A DNA stretch of 64,000 bases from JADKHR01 sp041917295 (GTDB taxonomy: Bacteria; Elusimicrobiota; Elusimicrobia; FEN-1173): assembly GCA_041917295.1 (NCBI GenBank), contig JAYRXX010000063.1:62001-126000 (forward strand), read 5' to 3'. Below the pieces are notes generated by a model. That model was not told the origin of the DNA. It made no database searches and worked only from the letters and a program-made list of their open reading frames with translations. Of the stretch, positions 25,611 to 36,900 are shown piece after piece. Within the stretch, counting starts at the first letter, position 1. The number at the start of each line of letters is the position of its first letter. The position numbers and the translations under genes were made by a program.

Positions 25611-27047
25611 TTAGACGCTCAGCTTTTGAACTTGATTTTTCATCATCCACAACTCGTAGACCGTGTGGGTTACCACAATGGCGGTAAACATGGACACCAA
25701 CAAACCCAGCAAAAGGCTGATGCCAAACCCTTTCACCGGCCCGGTGCCGAATTGGAACAAGAACACCGCGGCGATGATTGTCGTGAGGTTGCCGTCGAAG
25801 ATGGCCGAGAAGGCTTTCTCGTATCCCTGGTCAACCGCCAGGCGCGGGGTCTTGCCCATCCGGACCTCTTCGCGGATCCGTTCCAAGATAAGCACGTTCG
25901 CGTCCACCGCCATCCCGATGGTGAGAATGATACCGGCGATGCCGGGCATGGTGAGCGTCGCGTGAAACATGGCCATGGCGGCCAGCAAGAAGAAGAGGTT
26001 CAAAACCAAAGCCACGTTGGCCAGCATACCGGACCATTTGTAGTAGACCGCCATGAACAAAAAGATGAGCCCCAACCCAATCGCCCCCGCTTTGAGGCCG
26101 GCTTTAATTGAGTCATCGCCCAAGGTGGCGCCCACGGTGCGCTCTTCGACGATTTCCAACGGCGCGGGCAGAGCGCCCGCCTGCAAGACCGCTTTCAAAA
26201 ATTTCGCGTCTTCCGATGTAAACTGGCCCTCAATGACCGCGTGACCGTCCGGGATACGTGACCGGATCACCGGCGCGCTCTGCACCACGCCGTCCAGCAC
26301 AATGGCCAGGTTGCGTCCCACGTTGGCGTCGGTGATATCGGCAAACCGCTTGGTTCCCTCGTCATTAAATTCGATGGCCACGTGGGGCGACACGCCCGAA
26401 TAGTCACTGCCCATTTCCACCCGCGCGTTCTTAATTCCCGCGCCCGTCATTTCGGAAGAGGATTTCACCAAAACATAATTGGATTCTTTGCCCGCCAGCA
26501 GTTCGGTTCCCGGGGGCAAAAGGTCTTGAATGTCTTTGGGCATCCGACCCGGTCGAAGGTCCACGGGCCCCAGTTTGAGTTCCCGGGCTTTAGCCACAAG
26601 CCCATCCGGCAGTGCGCCCGCTTCCACAAGGCGAAACTCCAACAACGCGGTGCGTCCGATTAAATCTTTGGCCTGTTCGCGGTTTTTCACCCCGGGCATT
26701 TGAACCACCAGCCACTTTTCGCCTTGACGCACAATGAGCGGTTCCGACAAGCCCACCTGGTCAATGCGGTTGCGAATAACCTCGATGGCCCGGTCCATGG
26801 CTTCGTTTACGGTCTCAGTGCGTTCGTCAGCCAATTGGGTCGTTTTTAACTCTAATAAAAGGTGAATACCGCCCTGGAGGTCCAAACCCAGGTTTAAAAT
26901 CTTGCCGACAAGCGGGTTGCGGCGCGAGCGCATGTCTTCCTGGGCGGATCGGGGCTGAGAGTAGAACCGGAAGGAAGGAAACAAAAACCACCCGGACAAA
27001 ACGATCGCCGCCAGGACGATAATCGACCGCCAGTAAGCTCGGTGCAT
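25611..27047 (-). CDS. secD: Protein translocase subunit SecD
   Basis: A 478-residue RND-fold protein. The first transmembrane helix lies at about 8-25. LGLDLQGGIHLLLELKT follows, then the large periplasmic region with the P1 head (AIVLDGVVQSAPVIRSRIPDGHAVIEG). The five C-terminal helices contain GMAVDANVLILERIREEVRMGK, the conserved SecD loop with the Asp needed for proton coupling. Its start shares 1 nt with the yajC stop. Confidence 0.97.
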   Translation of the reverse strand: MHRAYWRSIIVLAAIVLSGWFLFPSFRFYSQPRSAQEDMRSRRNPLVGKILNLGLDLQGGIHLLLELKTTQLADERTETVNEAMDRAIEVIRNRIDQVGLSEPLIVRQGEKWLVVQMPGVKNREQAKDLIGRTALLEFRLVEAGALPDGLVAKARELKLGPVDLRPGRMPKDIQDLLPPGTELLAGKESNYVLVKSSSEMTGAGIKNARVEMGSDYSGVSPHVAIEFNDEGTKRFADITDANVGRNLAIVLDGVVQSAPVIRSRIPDGHAVIEGQFTSEDAKFLKAVLQAGALPAPLEIVEERTVGATLGDDSIKAGLKAGAIGLGLIFLFMAVYYKWSGMLANVALVLNLFFLLAAMAMFHATLTMPGIAGIILTIGMAVDANVLILERIREEVRMGKTPRLAVDQGYEKAFSAIFDGNLTTIIAAVFLFQFGTGPVKGFGISLLLGLLVSMFTAIVVTHTVYELWMMKNQVQKLSV

Positions 27048-27430
27048 TAGGCCTTTGCCGCCCCGTTGGAAACCACTTCAACCTCCAGACTGGGATCGTT
27101 TTGGAGCACTTGGGTCACAAAACTTTTTCCAACCAGGACTTTCGTTTCCTCGGAAATTTTGAGTTCAATCACTTTGCCTTTCACCGCATGGACGGTCCCA
27201 TAAAGCCCGCCCTGGGTCAAAACGCGATCGCCGCGTTTGAGCTCGTTAACCATCCGTTGGTGTTCTTTGGCTTGTTTTTGTTGAGGACGGATAAGAAGAA
27301 AGTAGAAGATGACCGCAATGGCGATAAGCGGCACAAACGACATCAACCCTCCACCCTGGCCCGGCGCCGCGGACGACGCCCACGCCGACGAAGAGAACAA
27401 AACCATGGCCAATCCCAATAGATAGCTCAT
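27047..27430 (-). CDS. yajC: Sec translocon accessory protein YajC
   Basis: A 127-residue protein with an extra N-terminal hydrophobic stretch (LLGLAMVLFSSSAWASSA) that looks like a signal peptide, then the YajC transmembrane segment FVPLIAIAVIFYFLLIRPQQKQAKEH. The SH3-like cytoplasmic part follows (LKRGDRVLTQGGLYGTVHAV). The canonical E. coli protein has one membrane segment; a cleaved-looking leader is seen in other phyla. It is the first gene of the unit after tgt. Confidence 0.95.
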   Translation of the reverse strand: MSYLLGLAMVLFSSSAWASSAAPGQGGGLMSFVPLIAIAVIFYFLLIRPQQKQAKEHQRMVNELKRGDRVLTQGGLYGTVHAVKGKVIELKISEETKVLVGKSFVTQVLQNDPSLEVEVVSNGAAKA

Positions 27431-27477
27431 AAAAACTCCTTAGTAATCACATGCCCGTTCAGGGAAAAATCGACAAT

Positions 27478-28605
27478 CTAAAGGCCACACCGACTGTAGC
27501 GGTCCAAAAAGTCCTGTTTAAAGGATTGAAACGCGCCGACGACGATGGATTCCCGAATGCGACGGGTGAAGTCTAACATAAAGGCCAAATTGTGTAAAGA
27601 CACCATCCGCAACGCGGCGTATTCTCCCGCCCGAAAAAGGTGGGCGATGTAACGGCGGGTGTACCGGGCGCAGATGGGGCATGAACAGGCCTGATCCAAG
27701 GGCCGGTCGTCTCGACGGCAGGCGTTCGTGCGAAGGTTGAGCGGCCCCTGGGATGTGAGCGCCTGGCCATTACGACCGTTTCGCGTGGGCCAAACACAAT
27801 CGAACATATCGATACCCCGTTCCACCGCTTCCAACATGTCTTCCGGGCGACCGACGCCCATGAGGTAGCGGGGTTTGTTTTTCGGAAGCTCTCCCACGCT
27901 GGCCTCGATCATGGGCCCCAACAGGTCCCGGGGTTCCCCCACCGACAGCCCCCCCAAAGCGTATCCCGGCAAATCCAGTTCCACCGTGCGCCTGGCGCTT
28001 TCTTTCCTTAGTGCAGGAAACGTGGCCCCTTGAACGATGGGGAACAGATTCGTGGACCGATATTTTTCTCCCCGGTTGCACCAGACTTCTCTGGCCCGAT
28101 GGGCCCAACGAAGGGTTCGTTCCATCATATCCCGGGCCTCGGTTTCGGAGCAGGGATAGGGCGGACATTCGTCCAAACACATGGCGATATCGACGCCCAT
28201 GCGCATTTGGGCTTCCACAACATTTTCCGGCGTCAAACGGTGGCGGGCGCCGTCCACATGGGAAGCAAACACCACTCCCTCTTCCGACACCTCCCGCCGG
28301 TTGGCCAGCGAAAAAACCTGAAAACCCCCGGAATCGGTTAAAATGCCGCCCTTCCAAGACATAAAGCGATGGAGCCCCCCGGCCTCCTCCAGCAAATCAA
28401 TGCCCGGGCGAAGCCAAAGGTGGTAGGTGTTTCCGAGGATCAAATTGTATCCCAACCCTTCCAGGTCTTCGCAAATCAGGGTTTTAACCGAGGCTTGGGT
28501 CCCCACCGGCATAAAGACGGGGGTTTCCACCGTGGCGTGGCCCAAGCGAAGCGTCCCAGCCCGGGCGACGCCATCGGTGGCGGAGACGCCAAATAGTTCA
28601 TTCAT
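27478..28605 (-). CDS. tgt: tRNA-guanine transglycosylase
   Basis: A 375-residue TIM-barrel enzyme that replaces G34 with preQ1 in tRNAs for Asp, Asn, His and Tyr. The active-site Asp lies in ILTDSGGFQVFSL, the nucleophile Asp in DMFDCVWPTRNGRNG, and the zinc site is CSCPICARYTRRYIAH. It is the first gene of the tgt-yajC-secD-secF order found in many bacteria. Upstream lies 460 nt of non-coding DNA with palindromic elements. Confidence 0.97.
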   Translation of the reverse strand: MNELFGVSATDGVARAGTLRLGHATVETPVFMPVGTQASVKTLICEDLEGLGYNLILGNTYHLWLRPGIDLLEEAGGLHRFMSWKGGILTDSGGFQVFSLANRREVSEEGVVFASHVDGARHRLTPENVVEAQMRMGVDIAMCLDECPPYPCSETEARDMMERTLRWAHRAREVWCNRGEKYRSTNLFPIVQGATFPALRKESARRTVELDLPGYALGGLSVGEPRDLLGPMIEASVGELPKNKPRYLMGVGRPEDMLEAVERGIDMFDCVWPTRNGRNGQALTSQGPLNLRTNACRRDDRPLDQACSCPICARYTRRYIAHLFRAGEYAALRMVSLHNLAFMLDFTRRIRESIVVGAFQSFKQDFLDRYSRCGL

Positions 28606-28743
28606 AACCGTTGATCAAAATTAATTTTCTCCTGGTTTGAATTTTCATGAAATTTTAAACCACCGGTAAGAATATGTAAACAGCGCCGAGCCCAAACCAA
28701 ACCATCCATCCGCTCCGCACCACTTTCGCCATTTGAAGATAGC

Positions 28744-28850
28744 ATGAACGAGCCAGCAGAGCACCGTCATTGTTGGAAGTGGTTATCGTGGGTTGCGCCC
28801 AACGAGGGGTGCCTATCCACAAACAATACGGAGGTGCTGGCTCATCAAAG
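28744..28850. repeat. Long imperfect palindrome (possible REP/MITE-like element)
   Basis: gagccagca at 28750-28758 is repeated inverted at the right end within ggaggtgctggctcatc (28830-28846). The outer arms continue imperfectly: ccgtcattgttgg on the left against caaacaatacgg on the right. The middle (gtggttatcgtggg ... tgcctatccac) is also loosely self-complementary, so the whole 107 nt can fold as one long hairpin. No ORF lies inside. It is separated from a second, unrelated inverted-repeat element by only about 30 nt. Confidence 0.5.
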
Positions 28851-28881
28851 AGTTTACCAAAACGGTGGTGAAGTTGGGCAA

Positions 28882-28993
28882 TAGGGGACGATGATAATTT
28901 AATAACTTAATAAGAATATCTCGTTAACAGTTTTACTTTCTCCCAATAAATTAGGAAACCATCATTATCTTATTAAATTATCAACGTCCCCTA
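28882..28993. mobile_element. Short element with 24-bp terminal inverted repeats (MITE-like)
   Basis: The left arm at 28882 begins taggggacgatgataat and continues ttaataa. The right arm, read from 28993 on the minus strand, begins taggggacgttgataat and continues identically, so 23 of 24 bases match. The inner part is A/T rich and has no ORF, giving a total of about 112 nt. Ends starting with ggggacg are common in short palindromic elements mobilised by REP-associated (IS200/IS605-like) transposases; that link is inferred and no transposase is in the window. The remaining sequence between tgt and the membrane-protein gene (28606-29067) holds nothing else I can identify. Confidence 0.6.
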
Positions 28994-29067
28994 AAATAAA
29001 AGTCTCCGGAAAAATTGTGCGAGTTGTTTTGGCAAGAGTATTTATAAATGTTCTTCTCTTTTGGTTT

Positions 29068-30954
29068 TTATGCGGACATGTTTACAACGACAATGCGTTT
29101 AAGGCCTTCCGGTAGACCACGAGTCGCATCCATGACAAGACCGGGCAAAATGTCCACGAGCAGGCGGACATCTCTTCGAATTTCATCGGCAAGGCTGTCC
29201 CAATCCCAGTCATTTCGAGACATGAGATACATTTCAATGGGGCCACTCATGCCCTCCTTATCCCCCCGCACCCAATCGACAAATCTTCTGAGGGAGTATT
29301 TTCCCTCCGCCAGGACCAATTCGCTTTTGGGTTTGGTGGAAATGTTGTGCAACAAGCCCCCGGCGCCTTCGCGGGTCAGAGCCGTTTCCACTTCCGTTTG
29401 TGTTATTCCTTTCGGGATCACCAGATGAACACGTTTTTGAAGGTCACCTTTAGAAGCGGCCTGGGCCACCCTTTTGAGTCGATCCCATTGGGCTTTTTCC
29501 GCAAGAGTAAGATGCTTTAAATCACCTTGAATCATGGAAATCGTCAATTCCAGGGCGATTTCCCGTTGGTCGGCAATGGCCGCGTCCAAGGCCTTCTCAA
29601 AGTCAAACAATCCCTGGGCAACGTGATAGGCGTCAATAATTTGTGTAATCCTGCCAATGGCCTCATTTAACGCCGTTTCACCATCCAAACCGACCAAAGA
29701 CGGGGCCAGGAGAAGTTCCAACTCTCTCTTGATGCTTTTTTCATCCCCTGAACTTCCATGCCCACGCGCCAGCGCACCCGCAATGGTCTCTTCAGAAACA
29801 TCGGTGCCTAGGCCAAGAGACCCAAGCATTGCGTTCCGTTCTTGGACCAGCGACTGCCGGTCATCAGCCACCCTTTTGCGAAGTGCGTCTATCGACACCG
29901 TAAGCATGGTTTCAGGAACGATTTTACCCGCCTCCCCCCCGAGAAAGATCCGTTGAATTTCAATTAGATTTTGGTGGTTCATTTTGCCGAAATTACGCGG
30001 AAAAAATTCGGCTAAATGGCCCCCACCTAAAGCCACGACTCGCGTGGTGAACGGATGGATCGAATTTCGCAGGCCATGGAACAAAGAAGAAATGGATACG
30101 CCCGCAAAAAACCACTGTTCGAGGGAACCGGGAACGGCGAATCCGAGCAGGGGGGCAATGACGGGGACGAGGGTGATCACCAGAAAGGACCCGAAAAATA
30201 AGTAACTTGCACGCCGAAGGGAACGGAGGTGATCGGCCGTCATTTCAACAAGCTTCAATCTCCACCCGGCCATATACTCATAAACAAATACCCTACCGCC
30301 ATGGGCTTTTGGAAACATCTTCCAAATTATGGCCGTGGACACAATAAGTCCCCAAACGAAACCGACCCCAAAAATCCAGCCGAGTAACCAAGCCAATCCA
30401 CCGGTTATTAGAGCAAGAACACCCTGTTCCACAAATCCAGCGATCCCAGTGGCCAATCGGGGATTTACACCGAAGTGGATCAAGAAGTTGTACACAGGCC
30501 GACCGATCAAAGGAAGCAGTCCCAGTGGTGACGCCGAAAGAGCCGGAGACACATTTCGAGCGACAGCCGATACATGCCCCTTTAAAGCGTCGGGCACCAT
30601 GCCAAAGAATTTGTGCCATTGGCCCGACCCAACGGCGTAATCAATAAACGCCTTTTGGCCAAACCCGTCGCCAAAAAAAACCAACAGGGTCAGTGGCCCG
30701 TAAGGGCTCTCTTCGTCGTTGCGATCAATCCCTTGATCAAACTCCGCCTTAAAACCGGCCATCAGTTTTACCCACAGTTGGGCGCGAACCTGGGCGGCAT
30801 GCTGTGTGTCGACCGGCATGGTTCGATCCGGACGTGACAGCACGTCCATAAGAACGTAGGCTTCCAAGGGGTTCAAAATCATAACCCGGTCATCCAAAGA
30901 GCCTTTGGTGCCCAGAATAATTTCCCGAGCCCAATCTTGAACATCCACCCACAA
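29068..30954 (-). CDS. Large membrane protein partnered with the 2486-residue protein
   Basis: 628 residues read from a TTG at 30954 (AAGG lies close upstream). The open frame continues upstream without a better start for about 20 codons to a stop at about 31014, and that stretch also looks coding (GPVYLNNLNSSNKGD). The first 120 residues are soluble. A membrane region at about 150-310 holds four to five helices (GVLALITGGLAWLLGWIFGV; FFGSFLVITLVPVIAPLLGF) and the motif SSLFHGLRN. The rest is helical and soluble (residues 320-628). The membrane part resembles that of the 2486-residue protein encoded 29 nt upstream. No family recognised. Confidence 0.72.
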   Translation of the reverse strand: MWVDVQDWAREIILGTKGSLDDRVMILNPLEAYVLMDVLSRPDRTMPVDTQHAAQVRAQLWVKLMAGFKAEFDQGIDRNDEESPYGPLTLLVFFGDGFGQKAFIDYAVGSGQWHKFFGMVPDALKGHVSAVARNVSPALSASPLGLLPLIGRPVYNFLIHFGVNPRLATGIAGFVEQGVLALITGGLAWLLGWIFGVGFVWGLIVSTAIIWKMFPKAHGGRVFVYEYMAGWRLKLVEMTADHLRSLRRASYLFFGSFLVITLVPVIAPLLGFAVPGSLEQWFFAGVSISSLFHGLRNSIHPFTTRVVALGGGHLAEFFPRNFGKMNHQNLIEIQRIFLGGEAGKIVPETMLTVSIDALRKRVADDRQSLVQERNAMLGSLGLGTDVSEETIAGALARGHGSSGDEKSIKRELELLLAPSLVGLDGETALNEAIGRITQIIDAYHVAQGLFDFEKALDAAIADQREIALELTISMIQGDLKHLTLAEKAQWDRLKRVAQAASKGDLQKRVHLVIPKGITQTEVETALTREGAGGLLHNISTKPKSELVLAEGKYSLRRFVDWVRGDKEGMSGPIEMYLMSRNDWDWDSLADEIRRDVRLLVDILPGLVMDATRGLPEGLKRIVVVNMSA

Positions 30955-30983
30955 ATCGCCCTTGTTCGAAGAATTGAGATTGT

Positions 30984-33900
30984 TCAGATAAACAGGGCCG
31001 GGCTTGGAGAATCACCATTTTGATCGGCGTTAAGTTCCTCCTGTTGCGAATTCTCGGACAAACCTTGATCAGTCTTGACGAGTTGGCTCGCCTCTTCACC
31101 AGGAGAAGAATTCAACGATTCAATCGCATTGGCATCTTTATGGAAATTAAAAACCCCAAAAGTTATGATCAAAACAAGCAAACTTATTAAGGATCCCCAT
31201 CGGGATTGACGTTGTTTTGATTCTTTTCCCCCCCGGGGACTTAGCCCCTCATTAATGGTCGTAATCGCCCGGTCTTGCAGGATGGCCAATTTCCCACCGA
31301 CAAAGGTGTATTCGACGTTTCGGGGGTGTCCATAATGTGTTTGAAGCGCGTTTCCAACTCGGACAAGCCATTTGATTTGATCCGCCGAAAGGACTTGCCG
31401 TTTTTGGTCTTCGGGTGGAACATCCACAAGAATTGTTCCCTCTCCCGTTGGGTTCGCCACAACTTTTTTCTGTTTTTGTGGGATGGTGGGGTTGGCGATC
31501 AATTCTCCATCCGATTTTCGGACAACATATTCGTCGCATTCCACTTGATTATTTTCAATCCCCTCGTTCAAACCGTAACCGGCTGTGATCACGATGGAAT
31601 CTTCCCCCGAGTTCGGGTTGGCGGTCATCATCACGCCGGACATTTCGCCGCGAATCAATTCTTGGATAATCACCGCCAAGCGGGCGTCTTTTTGTTTCAT
31701 TTTTTTATGGGCCCGATATGCAACGCCCCGAGACAACCAGAACGACGCCCAAACCTTTGGGATCATCTGCAACAGGTTAATCCTGTTGACGTTCGAAAAC
31801 GATCGGGCCCCCCCGGCGAAAGCGGCGATGTTGTTGTCTTCCATATCGCCTGAGGAACGGAGGATTAAGGCCGCATTTCCCAACCCCGCCGACTCCAAAT
31901 CCATCCGCAATCGCTTCCCCAAATTCCCGTTCTCATCAATAGAATGGGACTCGATCGCGTCTCTCATTTCCTGAGACACCGCCTGGACCTGCCCATAAAA
32001 CTCAGAATCCCGGGTCGAATCGCTTTCGTAAAAACCGTCCAATTCAGACGCCAATTCGTGGTATTCCAAATGGATGCCTTGTTCGACAAGGAAAGAATCA
32101 AAAGCATGGGACGTGACCCCCAAAGCCCGCGGGACAAAGGCCCCTTCTTGACGAATGAGCGGCTCGCTTTCCCCAAGGTTCGAAAATTTCCCTCCCACTT
32201 CCTTTGTGAAATCACGGTCGACTTTGTCCAGCGCATAAACCCACGCCTTCTCTTTGCGAATCTGATTGCGTTTGTCATCGGTTAACGCACGTTCTTTTTT
32301 GACCAACCGCTGAAATGACTTGTTGTTCAAGGGAACGCCGTTGAGTTGGGACCTTCTCAGGACGAATCGTATGGCCGGAAGGTCCGCAATCGTCGCTTTT
32401 TTTCTATCCCACTTAGAAAGTTCTTTGAGAGATTGGTCTCGCAGTTTTTTTTCTTTCGTTTTTATCTCGCTGTTAAAATCGGAGAGATCGGCCGAGCGGG
32501 GGGCAACAAGGGAAAGCAAATTGGCCAACCCTTCAAGAGAGAGAATTTTGTTTTGTATCTGTTTAAACGAAGCCGCAATGTGGTTAAACGTCGAGGCCCC
32601 ACGAAACTTTTCAGCCAACCAGGCTAAATCTTTATCGGTTTTTTCAACCGCCAATTGCAAATACTTTATTTTTGCTTCAGAAAAGCGGTCCCGATCGTCG
32701 GCCGAAGAGTCAGCAACGGATTCTTCCAATAAGGCGATAACACGCGCTCGCTGAGTCTCTTCAAGCCCATCGTTGAACACCGCTAAAAACAAGAACAACT
32801 CCAGGACATCCCAATTATTAAAAGACCTAACGAATGACACGACCTCTTGCGCTGAAGCTCGATTTTCCTTAAAGTCACGCCACTTCGTGTAAACAGCTTC
32901 CACCCACCCTCCGGAGAGCATCGAAACGACACCGCGTTCCCCATCGATTAACAGGACAGATCCTTCTTCCACCAGATGATCTTGCACATCGACCCCGGGC
33001 GTAATCCACAACCCTTGCTCCCCCTGAAATGGTTTGTGAGGTCGATCAACGGGAACAGACAAGGCGCGCTTTCCGTTTCGGGTCACCCAACGAGCGCCGC
33101 GAAAGATGACCCCGCAGTGATGAAGTTCACGAAGCGTAATTGCCGAATGGGATTCCGGGTTCCCAAGAGTCGTCAATGTGGCGAGGGAACCTTTCATGGC
33201 ATCAAAGTCGGAGGGGGTGGTGAAATCCACAACCAGGACATGGTCCGCTCGCGCCCCGGCCTTTTCTTGAAATGTCCGATCGAACGTGGCGACCCCCACA
33301 ACCGAGCCGGTCCCCGAGGAGATCGGTCTTCCTCGATGGACAAGGCCCGGCATGGTTTCTTCCTGGGGTTTACCGCGAAGCCTTTTTTCGGAAATACTTT
33401 TTCGAGACCTCCTCAAGGCTTCGCCAAGACCCTGAGTGATTTCGGGCGCGTTCAAAAGCTCTCCCAGATCTTCGAGAGTTAATCGACGCACTCTCTGGTC
33501 ACCCTTCAAAAGGGAAGCGGTCGCATAAACAAGTTGTCTGGAATCGGGATCCGCCAAGCCGCGCACGACCAAACGGTCCCCGGAACCAACGATCAATATG
33601 CACTCCTCCGCAATCAACTCGCCAACAGCACCGATCGGGTGGAACGCCAGGTCCGCCATCAGGCCATTTAATCCAGCGGCCATTCTCATTAGTTCGTCCC
33701 CCCGATCAAGGGACTCCCGGGCCAAGTCCTCGATCGGCCGGTAATTCCGATTTCGGACAGGGCCCTCCGCCTCAACACGAATTTCCCCCTTGGCCAACGC
33801 CGACATCAGCGGTTCGGTATAATAAGATTGAATGACGCCCTGCCCAAAGGGAATGGTTTCCGGAATAGGCGATAATCCGCAACGGACCAAACGATTGTTC

Positions 33901-36900
33901 AAGAGCTTCCTCACGCGATTTCGCTCCGGCTCTTTCGCTTTGTAGGTTTGATAGGCGTGATCCAATCGTTGCGCGTATTGCGGGTCGTCCATCAAGAAAA
34001 ACGGGATCGACTCTTCCGCCAAAAACACATCCGCAAGATCAGAAAATTCGCCTTGCGTCGCGGCATAGGCCTCCGCCCTGTCCATCCCGTTTTCTTTACA
34101 CTTGGCCCCAATCACGTGATCAAACATCAAGTTAAGATCCGGGGTAAAATAGAGAACTCGGACGAGCAAATACAACGCCTTTTCAATCTGCTCTTGGCTA
34201 AAAGCCCCGGATTGAATGTCGAGAGTTCCGTTGAGAAACATTTCATTTCTCACTTCCGTTTTAAATCCCAACTTAGTCAAAACCGCCTGGATAAAAGCCA
34301 ATCGCATGATGTTCCCTTCTTTGGGACGCCATTCAAGAAAGGAGACCTTGATGCCGCCGCCGTTTTCCGGAGGCGCGATGGACGCAAGAAATTCCACACT
34401 ATGAACTCCCAGAGCAACACTTCCTTTAAGAAATTTGTTATCCAAAACCACCTCCGCGGTAGGGCCACTCCCTGGTTTTTCCAACGCCCGCAGAACCTGC
34501 CGAAGCTCTCGATTTACAAAAACCCCGTTTGACTCGATTGGATTTCCGCTCAAATTTGCCACGGTCACCGCGACATGGCCGACTTTCACAATGGTATTGA
34601 CACGGGCCAGCCCCGCCGCCTCCGCGAACAATTGTTTTCCTTTTTGGTGCATGAAATTTAGAGCCTGATGGAGAGTCCCCACTTCTTCCCACTGAACAGC
34701 GGGGCGAGGCAAATCCAGGATTAAATGTTGAATTTGGCTGGAGACAACGTCTTCAGGACGAAGGGAACCAATCCCATCCTGAATGGTTTGTTCAAGCCGT
34801 TCCCAAACGGGCGGGAGGGTGGAATTGGGCAATCCATTTTTTTCCCCAAGACGGTTAAACGCGTCGACCATTTTCCCAACAATAACCAAGAGGGATTCGG
34901 CGTCAGCGCGAGTCACCGCGCCGCCAGCCAGGCTCGCAAATCGCGCGCGGCCTCGTTCATCTATCGCCAAGAGGCGTTTTCGGGCCGCCACCAATTCCTG
35001 GAATTGATGATCAAGCGGTTTCGACTCGTCCGCCGAGATAACCGCAAACTCGCTTCTGGATTTTGGGGCCGGGTTAACCGCTAATGATTCCTCTTTCATC
35101 CACGACGCCAAAATGGCGGGAAATGAATAACCCAAAATCTCGACTTGGCTCTGGCCGGACCCGATTGGGACGACCGGCCTCATTTTGCTTAAATCATCCC
35201 ATTCATCCGTGATGTCCCTTCCCAGAAGACTTCCCATACTTGAAAGGTTATTGACCAGGGAAGACAAAAAACCCGTGGTTATAAACAGCGAATTGCTAAA
35301 TCCGGTGGGAGACAATCTTGATAAGGACGGAACGAGCTGAGCCAACGCTTCAACAACACTCTGTTCGTCTCTGTGGACAGCGCGCAACAGATCCAACGCG
35401 TTATGGAATAGCCTTTCCAAACGCTGGGCAATGACTCGGCGAACATCGGGGTCCGTCGCTTGCCGAAATTCGTTCACCGGCCGTTCCCATTCCTTTTCTC
35501 CCTGGACCACAGCGAGAACTTGAGAAATCTTTTCTTGAGCCTCACGGGATTCCAAAGAGGAATCAGGCCCTCCCGGGTTTGGCTCTCCGTCAACGTTTGC
35601 GGTTACTCCAAGGAGCGATTCAGCTTCGGCTTGTTCTATGCCCCCCGTTCGAATTTCAGTAAGAAATCTATCCACGAACCAATCGCTTGCAACCAATCGC
35701 TGAACGGTCACACGTGAACAGAGGGCCGGATCCACTCCCACTCGCAGAGAAAATCGCAAGAGAGCGATTAGGTGTGCGTCAGAATAAAGGGGGGAGGAAA
35801 GCTCCCGATAAAGAATCTCCGTTAAAGAAGGCCGAAGCAGGTCCTCGACAGATTGGCCATTTTGAAGATCCAATTGAACAGAAACCTCCATTAACCGTTC
35901 CATCATTTTGAGGGCTGGCAAAATCTCAAAATAGGAATTTTCCCGGACCAGATCCATGAGCTTCGCCAAAAGACGAGGGACTTTTTCAACCAGTTCCTTT
36001 TTCCCCTCGTCGCTTTTCAACAAAGATTCAATGACACTGCCCATGAGCGCACTGTACGCATTAAATTGATTTGGACGGATTTGATTCTCACACCAATCCA
36101 AATCCCTTTTTTGGTCATTTTCTGAATCACGAATATCGGCCATGGCTGGCACGAAACGGCTCCCCCCAAACAAACGTCCCACGAAGTTATAGATCCCATG
36201 GAACAACAATCCGCCGACCACGATGGACCCAACGGCCCTTCCCGTTTCTTCAAATAAGGTTATTGGTCCCTGGGCCTCGACCAGCCAAACACCAAGCGCC
36301 GGGACCAAAACCATGGCCCCCACCGTTACAAGACTGATAAGGCCGTAGGCGATAAATAAATTCCGGCGATAATCCGATGATGTCGTTCCCGGATTTTCAT
36401 CCAACCACCGGGACTCAGCCGACCCGTGATGATCACGAAATTTCGGCCAATACAAAATCGCCGCCGTTAGACCCACCAACACATGAACAATCGGGCCTCC
36501 CGTCAGCCCAAGCGTGGATGTCAAAAATTCACCGGCCAGAACACCCAACACCGACGGAACGAAAAACCGAATTTCTTTTAAGAGGCCCGTCAGAGGAACA
36601 ACGGTTAACGCCGAGCGCACACCTTTCACTAATCCCGTGGTGGATTTTCCATCCTTTTCTTTCCCATTTTTCAAGCTTAACAACCATGCCTTAAATAAGG
36701 TGTCTCTGCGTTTGGGAGCGTTCGGCGCCGCGCCGATTGTCTCCAAGTTATTTTGTGTTAAACGGGGGTAAGCCAAATGAATCACGTCGCCGGCCAATAG
36801 TTTTTCGAGTGGAAGTGGGGCCCGAACAAAAATGTCCAGGGGACGGGTGTCGGGAACTTTCGATATTTTTGGCGTGATCACGACGTAAGAAGCGTTGGCT

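Noticed and set aside
30984..31020. Programmed -1 frameshift site joining the two large proteins
   Set aside because: No slippery heptamer or long homopolymer in the overlap; kept only as an open question about one versus two genes.
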